From positions 620,001 to 684,000 of the forward strand of contig NZ_CP016449.1 in assembly GCF_001713375.1 (NCBI RefSeq): a DNA stretch of 64,000 nucleotides, read 5' to 3'. This document shows positions 1 to 9,722 of the stretch, piece after piece (position 1 is the stretch's first letter; each line of letters opens with the position of its first letter). The DNA is from Hydrogenophaga sp. RAC07 (GTDB lineage Bacteria; Pseudomonadota; Gammaproteobacteria; Burkholderiales; Burkholderiaceae_C). The notes beneath the pieces were generated by a model. It worked only from the letters and a program-made list of their open reading frames with translations. It was not told the DNA's origin and did not search any database. The position numbers were made by a program, and so were the translations under genes.

Positions 1-405
1 TGGACCGATGCGCACTTCCACCGGCAGCATCAGGGTCACGAAGATCATCCAGAACACCAGGTTACGCATCGGGAAGCGGAAATACACGATGGCAAAGGCC
101 GAGAGCAGCGAGATGGCGATCTTGCCGATGGTGATCACCAGCGCGCTCACCAGACTGACCCACATCATGGGCGCAGCCGCGGGAATGCGGCTGCCGGCTT
201 CCGTTTCGCCACCGAAGAGCGCGGTGCGGTAGGTTTCCAGCATGTTGTTGCCGGGCACCAGCGACATGGGGAAAGACTGGGCAATCTGCTCCGAGGTCTG
301 CGTGGAGCCGACCAGGGTGATGTAGAGCGGGAAGCCGACGATGAGCACGCCGAGGATGAGAACGACGTGGGACAGGACCGTGAGGCCGGGGCGTTTTTCG
401 ATCAT
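1..405 (-). CDS. ugpE: Glycerol-3-phosphate ABC transporter permease UgpE (partial)
   Basis: This is the first 135 codons of an inner-membrane permease of the CUT1 ABC importer class; the rest lies beyond the left edge. The ATG at 405 shares its A with the ugpA stop codon (TGATG overlap), so the two are translationally coupled. The protein opens [13 protein letters not shown], followed by a first membrane segment at about residues 10-30. Further hydrophobic segments begin near residue 85 (MWVSLVSALVITIGKI). By analogy with UgpE it pairs with UgpA to form the channel for sn-glycerol-3-phosphate or its diesters. The assignment rests on the strong UgpA and UgpB neighbours; the part carrying the EAA loop is missing. 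Confidence 0.88.
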   Translation of the reverse strand, partial: MIEKRPGLTVLSHVVLILGVLIVGFPLYITLVGSTQTSEQIAQSFPMSLVPGNNMLETYRTALFGGETEAGSRIPAAAPMMWVSLVSALVITIGKIAISLLSAFAIVYFRFPMRNLVFWMIFVTLMLPVEVRIGP

Positions 406-1286
406 CAGTACTGCACCTTTTTCTCGACGAAGCGGAACTGGATCACCGTGAGCGTGATGACCACCACCATGAGCACCACCGACTGCGCGGCCGAGCCGCC
501 CATGTCGAGCGCCTTGAAGCCGTCGTAGTAGACCTTGTAGACCAGGATGGCCGTGTCCTTGCCCGGGCCACCCTGCGTGGTGGCGTCGACGATGCCGAAG
601 GTGTCGAAGAAGGCGTAGACGATGTTGATCACCAGCAGGAAGAAGGTGGTAGGCGAGAGCAGCGGGAACACGATGGACCAGAAGCGGCGCCACGGGCCCG
701 CACCGTCGATGGCGGCGGCTTCAATCAACGATTTGGGAATCGACTGCAGGCCGGCCAGGAAGAACAGGAAGTTGTAGGAGATCTGCTTCCACACGGCAGC
801 CGCCACGATCAGGGTCATGGCGTGGTCGGCGTCGAGCAGGTGGTTCCACTCGATGCCCACCGCGCGCAGGTAGTAAGCCACCACGCCCATGGGCGAGGCG
901 AACATGAACAACCACAACACGCCGGCCACCACGGGCGCCACGGCGTAGGGCCAGATCAGCAGCGTCTTGTAGACGCCCGAACCCTTGAGCACGCGGTCGG
1001 CGTACACGGCCAGCAGCAGGGCAATCGACAGACCGATCACGGCCACCAGGAGCGAAAACACCGCGGTGGTGGTAAAGGAGGCGAGGTAGGTGTCGTCGGC
1101 CCACAGACGCCGGAAATTCTCCAGGCCCACGAACTCGGTGGACAGGCCAAAGGGATCCTGGGTCAACAGGCTCTGGTACAGCGCCTGGGCGGCGGGCCAG
1201 AAAAAGAACACCAGCACGATGGTCATCTGCGGCGCGATCAGCGCCCAGGGCAGCCACGAGGACTTGAACCGAACACGTTTTTCCAT
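405..1286 (-). CDS. ugpA: Glycerol-3-phosphate ABC transporter permease UgpA
   Basis: Inner-membrane permease of 293 residues, the usual UgpA length. The N-terminus ([10 protein letters not shown]) leads into the first membrane segment, and about six segments can be traced. The EAA loop that docks the ATPase is seen at about residues 189-208 ([15 protein letters not shown]). The long stretch [19 protein letters not shown] is characteristic of UgpA rather than of generic sugar permeases. It sits between ugpB and ugpE, with a TGATG overlap to ugpE and a terminator-like hairpin separating it from ugpB. Its role is uptake of sn-glycerol-3-phosphate and glycerophosphodiesters, a phosphate and carbon source; regulation by phosphate limitation is known in E. 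coli but is not shown here. Confidence 0.93.
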   Translation of the reverse strand: MEKRVRFKSSWLPWALIAPQMTIVLVFFFWPAAQALYQSLLTQDPFGLSTEFVGLENFRRLWADDTYLASFTTTAVFSLLVAVIGLSIALLLAVYADRVLKGSGVYKTLLIWPYAVAPVVAGVLWLFMFASPMGVVAYYLRAVGIEWNHLLDADHAMTLIVAAAVWKQISYNFLFFLAGLQSIPKSLIEAAAIDGAGPWRRFWSIVFPLLSPTTFFLLVINIVYAFFDTFGIVDATTQGGPGKDTAILVYKVYYDGFKALDMGGSAAQSVVLMVVVITLTVIQFRFVEKKVQY

Positions 1287-1323
1287 GGGGCTCTCAGTTC
1301 AAAAAAGGAGAGGACATTCAACG

Positions 1324-1363
1324 AAAAACCCGCCCCGACCGGTGGTGCCGGCGATGGGGCGGG
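1324..1363 (-). terminator. Terminator-like hairpin between ugpB and ugpA
   Basis: On the minus strand a perfect 8-bp stem (CCCGCCCC 1363-1356 with GGGGCGGG 1336-1329) is followed by TTTTT (1328-1324). It lies after the ugpB stop and before ugpA. This is the shape of an intrinsic terminator. Within an operon it probably acts as a partial attenuator that makes more binding protein than permease; that function is inference. Confidence 0.6.
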
Positions 1364-1394
1364 TGGGGCACCGCGAAGTGCCCGGCCGAGAATA

Positions 1395-2711
1395 TCAGGA
1401 CTTGTTGGCTTTTTCGAAGCGTTCCAGCTGCTCGTTGCCGCGTTTCACGGCGGCGTCCAGGGCTTCCTTGGCCGTCTTCTTGCCAGCCCAGACCTGCTCC
1501 AGTTCTTCGTCGTTGATGGTGCGGATCTGCACGAAATTGCCCAGGCGGATGCCGCGTGACTTGTCGGTGGTCTTGCGGATCATCTGCGTGACCGACACGT
1601 CGGTGCCTGGGTTCTGCTTGTAGAAGCCGCTGGTGTCGGTCAGCTTGAACGACTCCAGGGTCACCGGCAGGTAACCGGTGCGCTGGTGGCTCTTGGCGGC
1701 TTCAGCCGGCTTGGACAGGTGGGCGAAGAACTGGGCCACGCCCTTGTACTCGTCCGCCTTCTTGCCCGACATCACCCACAGGCTCGCGCCACCAATCACC
1801 GTGTTCTGCGGTGCGCCGGCCACGTCAGGGTAGTAGGGCAGGGTGCCAATGCCGGAGGCGAACTTGCTGTTGCGCTTGATGTTGCCGTACAGCGCGGACG
1901 ATCCGGTTGTCATGGCGCACTCGCCCGAGACGAAGGTGGCGTCTGCTGCATTGCCACGGCCTTTGTAGACGAAGAGGCCGGTCTTGGCCATGTTGGCCAG
2001 GTTCTCGATGTGGCGCACATGCAATGGCGTGTTGAAGGTCAGGCGGGCGTCGATGCCGCGCATGCCGTTGCCCTTGGTGGCGAACTCGGTGTTGTGCCAG
2101 GCCGAGAAGCTCTCCAGCTGCGTCCAGCTCACCCAGCTGGTGGTGAAGGGGCACTTGTGGCCTGCGGCCTTGAGCTTGCCGGCGGCCAGCGCCACTTCAG
2201 GCCAGGTCTTGGGTGGGTTCTCCGGGTCCATGCCCGCCGCCTTGAACGCGTCCTTGTTGTAGTGGAAAACGGGGGTGGAGCTGTTGAAGGGGAAGCTCAA
2301 CATCTGGCCGTTGGGAGCCGTGTAGTAACCCGCCACCGCCGGCACATAGGCCGCCGGGTTGAACGCCACGCCGGCGTCCTGCATGACCTTGCCCACCGGC
2401 ACGATGGCGCCCTTGCTGGCCATCATGGTGGCGGTGCCCACTTCAAACACCTGGAGGATGTGGGGCGCGTTGCCCGAGCGGAAGGCCGCAATGGCCGCGG
2501 TCATGGACTCGTCGTAGCTGCCCTTGAACGTTGGAACGATCTTGTATTGCGTCTGGCTGGCGTTGTAGTCCTTAGCCAGGTCGTTCACCCACTCACCCAG
2601 GGCGCCGCCCATGGAATGCCACCACTGGATCTCGGTTTGTGCGTGGGCCGGGCCGCTGATCAGGGCGGCCAGTGCCAGCGCGCCGGTCAGGGGGAGGAAT
2701 CGCTTTTTCAT
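1395..2711 (-). CDS. ugpB: Glycerol-3-phosphate-binding periplasmic protein UgpB
   Basis: Periplasmic solute-binding protein of family 1, 438 residues. I start at the ATG at 2711 because it is preceded by a GGAG ribosome site and gives a clear Sec signal peptide ([20 protein letters not shown], cleavage after AHA). The reading frame stays open upstream, but that stretch has no signal character. The mature protein begins [11 protein letters not shown], a typical UgpB opening, and contains ligand-site style segments such as [17 protein letters not shown] and [15 protein letters not shown]. It captures sn-glycerol-3-phosphate or its diesters for UgpAE. It is the first gene of the operon; the ATPase UgpC is not in the window. 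Confidence 0.93.
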   Translation of the reverse strand: MKKRFLPLTGALALAALISGPAHAQTEIQWWHSMGGALGEWVNDLAKDYNASQTQYKIVPTFKGSYDESMTAAIAAFRSGNAPHILQVFEVGTATMMASKGAIVPVGKVMQDAGVAFNPAAYVPAVAGYYTAPNGQMLSFPFNSSTPVFHYNKDAFKAAGMDPENPPKTWPEVALAAGKLKAAGHKCPFTTSWVSWTQLESFSAWHNTEFATKGNGMRGIDARLTFNTPLHVRHIENLANMAKTGLFVYKGRGNAADATFVSGECAMTTGSSALYGNIKRNSKFASGIGTLPYYPDVAGAPQNTVIGGASLWVMSGKKADEYKGVAQFFAHLSKPAEAAKSHQRTGYLPVTLESFKLTDTSGFYKQNPGTDVSVTQMIRKTTDKSRGIRLGNFVQIRTINDEELEQVWAGKKTAKEALDAAVKRGNEQLERFEKANKS

Positions 2712-2889
2712 GGTTGCTCCAAAAGTTTCTTGTGACGGGAAGGCGGTAGGGTATCGGCTTTGTGTGACGAAACGATTGCAACGGCGTTTCCTGTCGGTGA
2801 CAACAGGGGATTCCATAAGGGGGATGTGTGAATGGGCCCTGCGGTACCATCTTGGGCTACCCACTGTCACGTTGGCGTCTGCCACACCC

Positions 2890-5800
2890 ATGAACGCTCC
2901 CACACCGCTCTCGCTCTTCGCCGTGGACACCGACGAAGCACCGCGCCTGCGCGAGATCCCCTACAACTACACCTCTTTCTCCGACCGCGAAATCGTGCAG
3001 CGGCTGCTGGGCGAGCGGGCCTGGTCCTTGTTGAACGAGCTCCGCGGCGAACGCCGCACCGGCCGCTCGGCCCGCATGTTGTACGAGGTGCTGGGCGACA
3101 TCTGGGTGGTGCAGCGCAACCCTTACTTGCAGGACGACCTGCTGGACACCCCGAAACGCCGCAAACAGCTGGTGGATGCCTTGCACCACCGCCTGGGCGA
3201 GGTGCAGAAGCGCCGCACGCCGCAAGACGACGCGGGGCGCGACGAGCTGGTGGCCGAGCTCCTGCAGGCCGCCAAGGGCGCGGTGGACGCGTTCTCGCAC
3301 TCGTTTGAAGCCATGGCCGCGCTGCGCCAGCGCGCCACCAAGGCACTGCGCAAGCTCACTGCGCACGACAACATCAAGTTCGACGGTCTCTCGCGTGTGT
3401 CTCACGTGACCGACGCGACCGACTGGCGCGTGGAATACCCGTTTGTGGTGCTCACGCCCGACACCGAAACGGAGATGGCCTTGCTGGTCAAAGGCTGCTA
3501 CGAGCTGGGCCTGACCATCATTCCGCGCGGAGGCGGCACCGGTTACACCGGCGGCGCGATCCCGCTGACCTGGAAGAGCGCGGTGATCAACACCGAAAAG
3601 CTCGAAGCCATGACCGAGGTGGAGTGGGTGAAGGCACCCGGCCACGACAAACCCCTGCCCACCATCTGGACCGAAGCCGGCGTGGTCACGCAGCGCGTGG
3701 CCGATGCGGCCGAGCGCGCGGGCCACGTGTTTGCGGTGGACCCGACCTCGGCCGAAGCCTCGTGCATCGGCGGCAACATCGCCATGAATGCCGGCGGCAA
3801 GAAAGCGGTGTTGTGGGGCACGGCACTGGACAACCTGCTGAGCTGGCGCATGGTCACGCCGCAAGCCCAGTGGCTCGAAGTCACCCGGCTGGACCACAAC
3901 CTCGGCAAGATCCACGACGCCGATGTGGCCAGCTTTGAGCTGAAGTATTTCGAGGCCGACGGCAAGACGCCGGTTCGCACCGAGCAGCTCGTGATCCCCG
4001 GCAAGACCTTCCGCAAGGAAGGCCTGGGCAAGGACGTGACCGACAAGTTCCTGAGTGGCCTGCCCGGCATTCAAAAGGAAGGCTGCGACGGCCTGATCAC
4101 CAGCGCGCGCTGGGTGGTGCACCGCATGCCGGAACACGTGCGCACCGTGTGCCTGGAGTTTTTCGGCAACCCGCGCGACTGCGTGCCTTCGATCGTCGAG
4201 ATCAAGGACTTCATGTTCGCGGAACAGAAGCGATCCAGCGTGTTGCTCGCTGGCCTGGAGCACCTGGACGACCGGTACCTGAAGGCTGTGGGTTACGCCA
4301 CCAAGAGCAAAAAGGGCAACGGCAGCCTGCCCAAGATGGTGCTCATTGGTGACATCGTGGGCGACGACGCCGACGATGTCGCGCGCGCCACCAGCGAGGT
4401 GATCCGCATCGCCAACTCGCGCAGCGGCGAAGGCTTTGTGGCCATCAGCGCCGAGGCGCGCAAGAAGTTCTGGCTTGACCGCAAGCGCACGGCGGCCATC
4501 AGCAAGCACACCAACGCCTTCAAGATCAACGAAGACGTGGTGATCCCGCTGCCGCGCATGGGCGAGTACACCGAGGGCATCGAGCGCATCAACATCGAGC
4601 TCTCGCTGCGCAACAAAATCAAGCTGGCCGATGCACTGGAGGCCTTTTTCGCCAAGGGCCAGTTGCCCCTGGGCAAAACCGACGACGCCAACGACATCCC
4701 CAGCGCCGAGCTGCTCGAAGACCGCGTGCAACAAGCCCTGGCGCTGGTGCGCGAAGTGCGCACGCTGTGGGCCGGCTGGTTGCGCGATGTAGAAACGCTG
4801 TTCCCGCAGCTGCAAGACCACCGCCTGCGCGCCAGCTGGAAAACCCAGCTGCGTGCGCCGCTGCAGCAGATCTTCACCGGCGCCGCTTTCGGCGCCGTGC
4901 TGGAAGAGTGCACTGCCATTCACAAACGTGTGCTCAAGGGCCGCGTCTGGGCCGCGCTGCACATGCACGCGGGCGACGGCAACGTGCACACCAACCTTCC
5001 GGTCAACAGCGACGACTACGAGATGCTGCAGACGGCACACGAAGCCGTGGCCCGCATCATGGTCCTGGCGCGCAGCCTGGACGGTGTGATCTCCGGCGAG
5101 CACGGCATCGGCATCACCAAGCTGGAGTTCCTCACCGACGAGGAGCTGCGCCCGTTCGCCGACTACAAAGCCAAGGTCGATCCCGAAGGGCGCTTCAACA
5201 AGGGCAAGCTGCTGCGCCAGGGTGTGGGCAACGACGCCCAGTTGCGCAGCGCCGATCTCTCCCACGCGTACACACCCAGCTTCGGCCTCATGGGGCACGA
5301 GTCGCTGATCATGCAGCAGAGCGACATCGGCGCCATTGCCGATTCGGTCAAGGACTGCCTGCGTTGCGGCAAGTGCAAACCGGTCTGCGCCACCCACGTG
5401 CCGCGCGCCAACCTGCTGTACAGCCCGCGCAACAAGATCCTCGCGACCTCGCTGCTGGTGGAGGCCTTCCTGTATGAAGAACAGACGCGCCGCGGCATCA
5501 GCATCAAGCACTGGGAAGAGTTTGAGGATGTGGCCGACCACTGCACGGTCTGCCACAAGTGCCTGAGCCCGTGCCCGGTCAAGATCGACTTCGGCGACGT
5601 GACCATGAACATGCGCAACCTGTTGCGCAAGATGGGTCAGAAAAGCTTCCGTCCGGGCAATGCCGTGGCCATGTTGTTCCTCAACGCCACCAACCCCGAA
5701 ACCATCAAGTTCATGCGCGGCGCCATGGTGGGCGTGGGCTTCAAGGCCCAGCGCCTGGCCAACGACCTCTTCAAGCGGCTGGCGCGCAAGCAGACCAGCG

Positions 5801-6771
5801 CGCCGCCGGCCACGCTGGGGGCGGCTCCCATCAAGGAGCAGGTGATCCACTTCATCAACAAGAAGATGCCCGGGGGCTTGCCCAAGAAGACCGCGCGCGC
5901 CTTGCTGGACATTGAAGACAAGGACTACGTGCCCATCATCCGCAACCCGGTGGGCACCACCGCCGAGACCGAGGCGGTGTTCTATTTCCCTGGCTGCGGC
6001 TCCGAGCGCCTGTTCAGCCAGGTGGGCCTGGCCACGCAGGCCATGCTGTGGCATGCCGGCGTGCAGACCGTGTTGCCCCCGGGCTATCTCTGCTGCGGTT
6101 ATCCGCAGCGAGGCAGTGGTCAGTTCGACAAGGCCGAGAAGATCATCACCGACAACCGCGTGCTGTTCCACCGCGTGGCCAACACGCTGAACTACCTCGA
6201 CATCAAGACCGTGGTGGTGAGCTGCGGCACTTGCTACGACCAGCTCCAGGGCTACGAATTCGAGAAGATTTTCCCCGGCTGCCGCATCATCGACATCCAC
6301 GAATACCTGCTCGAAAAGGGCATCACCTTGCCAGCCGGGCAGGGCGGCTACCTCTACCACGACCCCTGCCACAGCCCCATGAAGCTGCAGGAACCCATGA
6401 AGACGGTGAAGGCGCTGGTCGGCGACAACGTGCTGGAGAGCAAACGTTGCTGCGGTGAGTCGGGCACGCTGGGCGTGACCCGTCCCGACATCTCCACCCA
6501 GATCCGCTTCCGCAAGGAAGAAGAGTTGCTCAAGGGCGAAGCCGCCCTGCGCTCCGCCGGCACCGTGGGCGCCCAGGACAACGTGAAGATCCTCACCTCG
6601 TGCCCGAGCTGCCTGCAAGGCCTCACGCGCTATGGAGACGACCTCAACAACGGCTTGCTTGAAGCCGACTACATCGTGGTCGAGATGGCGCGCCAGATCC
6701 TCGGCGAAGACTGGCTGCCCACCTACGTGGCCAAAGCCAACGAAGGCGGCATCGAACGCGTGCTGGTCTGA
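2890..6771 (+). CDS. Large FAD-binding and Fe-S (CCG) oxidoreductase, D-lactate/glycolate dehydrogenase type
   Basis: A 1293-residue protein that fuses a flavin dehydrogenase to an Fe-S electron-transfer module. Residues about 1-170 form an N-terminal extension (DUF3683-like). A PCMH-type FAD domain follows, with [11 protein letters not shown] near residue 212. The FAD-oxidase C domain ends with the [10 protein letters not shown] and GEHGIGITK motifs. Two ferredoxin motifs (C823xxC826xxC829xxxC833 and one from C885) come next, and then two cysteine-rich CCG motifs at about 1068 and 1187. This layout is that of a GlcD+GlcF or Dld+LldE protein in one chain. It probably oxidises a 2-hydroxy acid such as D-lactate and passes electrons to the quinone pool; the substrate is inference. 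The start is the ATG opening [10 protein letters not shown]. It is divergent from ugpB. Confidence 0.85.
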   Translation: MNAPTPLSLFAVDTDEAPRLREIPYNYTSFSDREIVQRLLGERAWSLLNELRGERRTGRSARMLYEVLGDIWVVQRNPYLQDDLLDTPKRRKQLVDALHHRLGEVQKRRTPQDDAGRDELVAELLQAAKGAVDAFSHSFEAMAALRQRATKALRKLTAHDNIKFDGLSRVSHVTDATDWRVEYPFVVLTPDTETEMALLVKGCYELGLTIIPRGGGTGYTGGAIPLTWKSAVINTEKLEAMTEVEWVKAPGHDKPLPTIWTEAGVVTQRVADAAERAGHVFAVDPTSAEASCIGGNIAMNAGGKKAVLWGTALDNLLSWRMVTPQAQWLEVTRLDHNLGKIHDADVASFELKYFEADGKTPVRTEQLVIPGKTFRKEGLGKDVTDKFLSGLPGIQKEGCDGLITSARWVVHRMPEHVRTVCLEFFGNPRDCVPSIVEIKDFMFAEQKRSSVLLAGLEHLDDRYLKAVGYATKSKKGNGSLPKMVLIGDIVGDDADDVARATSEVIRIANSRSGEGFVAISAEARKKFWLDRKRTAAISKHTNAFKINEDVVIPLPRMGEYTEGIERINIELSLRNKIKLADALEAFFAKGQLPLGKTDDANDIPSAELLEDRVQQALALVREVRTLWAGWLRDVETLFPQLQDHRLRASWKTQLRAPLQQIFTGAAFGAVLEECTAIHKRVLKGRVWAALHMHAGDGNVHTNLPVNSDDYEMLQTAHEAVARIMVLARSLDGVISGEHGIGITKLEFLTDEELRPFADYKAKVDPEGRFNKGKLLRQGVGNDAQLRSADLSHAYTPSFGLMGHESLIMQQSDIGAIADSVKDCLRCGKCKPVCATHVPRANLLYSPRNKILATSLLVEAFLYEEQTRRGISIKHWEEFEDVADHCTVCHKCLSPCPVKIDFGDVTMNMRNLLRKMGQKSFRPGNAVAMLFLNATNPETIKFMRGAMVGVGFKAQRLANDLFKRLARKQTSAPPATLGAAPIKEQVIHFINKKMPGGLPKKTARALLDIEDKDYVPIIRNPVGTTAETEAVFYFPGCGSERLFSQVGLATQAMLWHAGVQTVLPPGYLCCGYPQRGSGQFDKAEKIITDNRVLFHRVANTLNYLDIKTVVVSCGTCYDQLQGYEFEKIFPGCRIIDIHEYLLEKGITLPAGQGGYLYHDPCHSPMKLQEPMKTVKALVGDNVLESKRCCGESGTLGVTRPDISTQIRFRKEEELLKGEAALRSAGTVGAQDNVKILTSCPSCLQGLTRYGDDLNNGLLEADYIVVEMARQILGEDWLPTYVAKANEGGIERVLV

Positions 6772-6800
6772 CCCCACAACACACAGAGAGAGACAAACCC

Positions 6801-7214
6801 ATGGCCGGACTCGACAAGAACACCCCCTCGCCGCAATCCATCACGCTGCACCAGCAGTCGCGCGTGCTGGAGATCGGCTTTTCCGACGGCCAGGAATTCA
6901 AGATTCCTTTCGAACTGATGCGCGTGTACTCGCCCTCGGCCGAAGTGCAAGGCCACGGCCCGGGCCAGGAAGTGCTGCAGACCGGCAAGCGCGACGTCGG
7001 CATCGTGGCGCTGGAGCCGGTGGGCAACTACGCGGTGCAGCCCACGTTTTCGGACGGCCACAGCTCGGGCATCTTCTCCTGGGACCTGCTGTATTTCCTC
7101 GGCTCCAAGCAAGCCGATCTGTGGGCTGACTACACCGCGCGGCTGGCCGCTGCCGGCATGGAGCGCGACGCGCCCATGATCGAAAAGGGCGGCCACGCCT
7201 GCGGCAGCCACTGA
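6801..7214 (+). CDS. DUF971 domain protein
   Basis: Small 137-residue cytoplasmic protein made almost entirely of a DUF971 domain, the fold found at the N-terminus of gamma-butyrobetaine hydroxylase. Visible family features are the opening beta strands ([29 protein letters not shown] is read across 18-46), then [20 protein letters not shown] and [19 protein letters not shown]971 domains also occur in Fe-S assembly proteins, and the C-terminus here has a lone Cys (GGHACGSH). It lies 29 bp after the big oxidoreductase and 10 bp before ubiE, so it is likely co-transcribed with them. The molecular role is unknown. Confidence 0.85.
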   Translation: MAGLDKNTPSPQSITLHQQSRVLEIGFSDGQEFKIPFELMRVYSPSAEVQGHGPGQEVLQTGKRDVGIVALEPVGNYAVQPTFSDGHSSGIFSWDLLYFLGSKQADLWADYTARLAAAGMERDAPMIEKGGHACGSH

Positions 7215-7224
7215 AGGCACGGTC

Positions 7225-7956
7225 ATGGCAGACACCCATTTCGGTTTCAAGACGGTCGACGAGCGCGAGAAGGCCTCTCGCGTGCGCAGCGTGTTCGACT
7301 CGGTCGCGCCCAAGTACGACGTGATGAACGACCTGATGTCGGCCGGTCTGCACCGCCTCTGGAAGCGATACACGCTCACCGTGGCCAACCCGCAGCCGGG
7401 CCAGCAGGTGCTCGACATCGCGGGAGGCACGGGCGATTTGTCGCTGGCCTTCGCGAAGAAGGTGGGCCCTTCAGGTCGTGTGTTTCATACCGATATCAAT
7501 GAGGCCATGCTGCGCGAAGGCCGCACCCGCCTGCTCGACATGGGCGTGGTGCTCCCGACCCTGGTGTGCGACGCCGAAAAATTGCCGTTTGCCAGCGATT
7601 CGTTCGATGTCGTGTCGGTGGCCTTTGGGTTGCGCAACATGACGAACAAGGAAGGCGCACTGACCGAGATGCACCGCACGCTCAAACCGGGGGGCAAGTT
7701 GCTGGTGCTGGAGTTTTCCCGGGTGGCGAAGCCGTTCGAAAAAGCTTATGACTGGTACTCGTTCAACGTGCTGCCCAAGCTGGGCAAGCTGGTGGCCAAC
7801 GACGAGGACAGTTACCGCTACCTCGCCGAGTCCATCCGCATGCACCCTGGGCAGGAGGCGTTGCGTCAGATGATGCGCGGCGTGGGCTTTGGCCACGTGG
7901 ATGTGCACAACCTCAGCGCCGGGGTGGTGGCGCTGCACGTGGGCATCAAGTGCTGA
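7225..7956 (+). CDS. ubiE: Ubiquinone/menaquinone methyltransferase UbiE
   Basis: SAM-dependent C-methyltransferase of 243 residues that methylates the demethoxy-ubiquinol (or demethylmenaquinol) ring. Family signatures are plain: [18 protein letters not shown] near residue 30, the SAM-binding loop [16 protein letters not shown] at about 65-80, [13 protein letters not shown], and the C-terminal segment with [17 protein letters not shown]. The length matches the family. It opens a ubiquinone cluster (ubiE, a Tim44-like gene, ubiJ, ubiB), a conserved arrangement in Burkholderiales. The start ATG at 7225 gives the expected [12 protein letters not shown]-terminus. Confidence 0.96.
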   Translation: MADTHFGFKTVDEREKASRVRSVFDSVAPKYDVMNDLMSAGLHRLWKRYTLTVANPQPGQQVLDIAGGTGDLSLAFAKKVGPSGRVFHTDINEAMLREGRTRLLDMGVVLPTLVCDAEKLPFASDSFDVVSVAFGLRNMTNKEGALTEMHRTLKPGGKLLVLEFSRVAKPFEKAYDWYSFNVLPKLGKLVANDEDSYRYLAESIRMHPGQEALRQMMRGVGFGHVDVHNLSAGVVALHVGIKC

Positions 7957-7992
7957 GCAGATGTCGGATTTTTGACTGAAGGAGACGGGGAC

Positions 7993-9000
7993 ATGAACAA
8001 GCTGTGGTCGGTGGTGTTGGTCTGCGCGATGGCGCTGGGCTCACAGGATGTCTGGGCCAAGCGCCTGGGTGGCGGCCTGTCGATCGGCAAGCAGTCGGGC
8101 AATGTGACGCAGCGCAGCACCGCGCCCACGCAGCAGGCGTCGCCCCAGGCGCCCGCGCAGAATGCCGCAGCCCGTCCTGCCACCGCGGCTCCGGCGGCTG
8201 CTGCGGCGCCCAAGCGCCCGTGGGGCGCCATGCTGGGCGGTCTGGCCGCGGGCCTGGGCCTGGCGTGGCTGGCGTCGGCCCTGGGTTTTGGCGAAGGCTT
8301 TGCGCAGTTCCTGATGTTCGCCTTGCTGGCTGCCGTCGCCATGGCCGTGATCGGCATGCTGATGCGCCGCCGCGCAGCGTCCAGCGGCGTGGGCAACATG
8401 GCCTACCAGAGCGCCGGCGGTCCGCTCACCCAGTCGGGCAACTCCCAGTTCGACCCGGCCACGCCGCGCAGCTACTCGCCGCAGAACGTGGGCAACGATG
8501 CGTCGGCCCGACCGTGGGAACGCAGCGGCCCGGCCTCGCTCGACACCGCCCATGCCCCCGCTGCCGGTGGTTCGCTGATCGGCTCCGCCTTGGGTGGCGG
8601 TCAGAGCTGGGGCGTGCCGGCCGGCTTTGATGTCGAGGGTTTCCTCAAGGCCTCCAAGGTCAATTTCGTGAGCCTGCAGGACGCCTGGGACCGCTCGGAC
8701 ATTCCGAGCCTGCGCGCCATGATGACCGACGGCATGCTGGAGCAGATCCGCAGCCAGCTGGCCGAACGCGAAGCCACCAGCGGTGTCAGCGTCAACAAGA
8801 CCGACGTCGTCATGCTCGACGCCCAGTTGCTCGGCATCGAGGAGCTGGACGATGCCTACATGGCCAGCGTGGAGTTTTCGGGAATGATCCGGGAAGACGT
8901 GTCCTCCGGCCCGAACCCTTTCCGCGAAGTCTGGAACATCACGCGTCCCAAAACCGGTTCGGGCGGCTGGTTGGTGGCAGGCGTGCAGGCCCTGCAGTAA
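7993..9000 (+). CDS. Tim44-like domain membrane protein
   Basis: A 335-residue protein with an N-terminal signal or anchor (MNKLWSVVLVCAMALGSQDVWA), a Gly/Ala/Pro-rich linker, two adjacent membrane segments at about residues 73-118 ending in MLMRRR, a second flexible linker, and a C-terminal Tim44-like domain (about 205-335, VEGFLKASKVNFVSLQDAWDRSD onward). The start has a strong GAAGGAG site at 7978-7984. Tim44-like domains bind membranes or unfolded chains; the bacterial role is not settled. Its fixed place between ubiE and ubiJ suggests a link to ubiquinone synthesis at the membrane, which is inference. Confidence 0.8.
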   Translation: MNKLWSVVLVCAMALGSQDVWAKRLGGGLSIGKQSGNVTQRSTAPTQQASPQAPAQNAAARPATAAPAAAAAPKRPWGAMLGGLAAGLGLAWLASALGFGEGFAQFLMFALLAAVAMAVIGMLMRRRAASSGVGNMAYQSAGGPLTQSGNSQFDPATPRSYSPQNVGNDASARPWERSGPASLDTAHAPAAGGSLIGSALGGGQSWGVPAGFDVEGFLKASKVNFVSLQDAWDRSDIPSLRAMMTDGMLEQIRSQLAEREATSGVSVNKTDVVMLDAQLLGIEELDDAYMASVEFSGMIREDVSSGPNPFREVWNITRPKTGSGGWLVAGVQALQ

Positions 9001-9089
9001 GCACCTCGGCCGGGCGCAAGGCCCGGTGCCGTCGGGGCAATGGCCGAAGGCGCCGCCCGCCGGGTTTTATCCGTCAAAATCGGGTGGTC

Positions 9090-9722
9090 ATGAAAAATGA
9101 ACCACCCGTTTCTCCATCTGGCCCCGGCACGTCCGGCGCTTCACCCCTGAACTTTCTGCAGTCCCTGCTGGGCTCGATCCGCCCGCCCGACTGGGTGGTG
9201 GACGAGTTGCAAAACCGCCTGGTGCTGTTCCTCAACCACGTGTTGATGCAGGAGCCTGCGGCGCAAGACCGCCTGAAGCGCCAGAAAGGCAAGCCGGTTC
9301 GCATCCAGTGGGGCGATTTCAACCTCACGCTCGCGCCCACCGCGGCCGGTCTGCTCGAGCGTTGTGAGCCTGGCGTCCAGCCCGAGCTGAGCGTCACACT
9401 CACCCAGACCTCGCCGCTGGAACTCGCGCAAAGCGTGCTGGCTGGGCAGAAGCCGGGCGTGGACATCCAGGGTGACGTGCAACTCGCGGCCGAGGTGGCC
9501 TGGCTGGTGGACAACGTGCGCTGGGACGTGGAGGAAGACCTGTCCCGCGTGGTGGGTGATGCCACCGCCCACACCATCGCGCGTTTCGCGCGCTCCGCGT
9601 CAACGGCCATCAAATCGTTTGTGGACCGCATGCCCGGCGGGTTTCCGCCCCGGCCGCCCTTTGCATCTGCGCCCACGTCCGAAGCCGGCGTGCCGCCGCG
9701 CGACGGCGGACCGAGCGCATGA
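9090..9722 (+). CDS. ubiJ: Ubiquinone biosynthesis accessory factor UbiJ (SCP2 domain)
   Basis: A 210-residue protein with an N-terminal SCP2-type lipid-binding domain. The hydrophobic core is seen in [20 protein letters not shown] and the [17 protein letters not shown] strand-helix. UbiJ binds ubiquinone intermediates and organises the soluble Ubi complex. It overlaps ubiB by four bases (ATGA at 9719), the usual ubiJ-ubiB coupling. I chose the ATG at 9090; an in-frame GTG at 9084 is possible. The C-terminal 35 residues are Pro-rich and poorly conserved in character. Confidence 0.85.
   Translation: MKNEPPVSPSGPGTSGASPLNFLQSLLGSIRPPDWVVDELQNRLVLFLNHVLMQEPAAQDRLKRQKGKPVRIQWGDFNLTLAPTAAGLLERCEPGVQPELSVTLTQTSPLELAQSVLAGQKPGVDIQGDVQLAAEVAWLVDNVRWDVEEDLSRVVGDATAHTIARFARSASTAIKSFVDRMPGGFPPRPPFASAPTSEAGVPPRDGGPSA

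Noticed and set aside
2857..6777. A 1306-codon minus-strand frame opposite the large oxidoreductase
   Set aside because: Same antisense composition effect; the plus-strand protein has clear FAD and Fe-S motifs.
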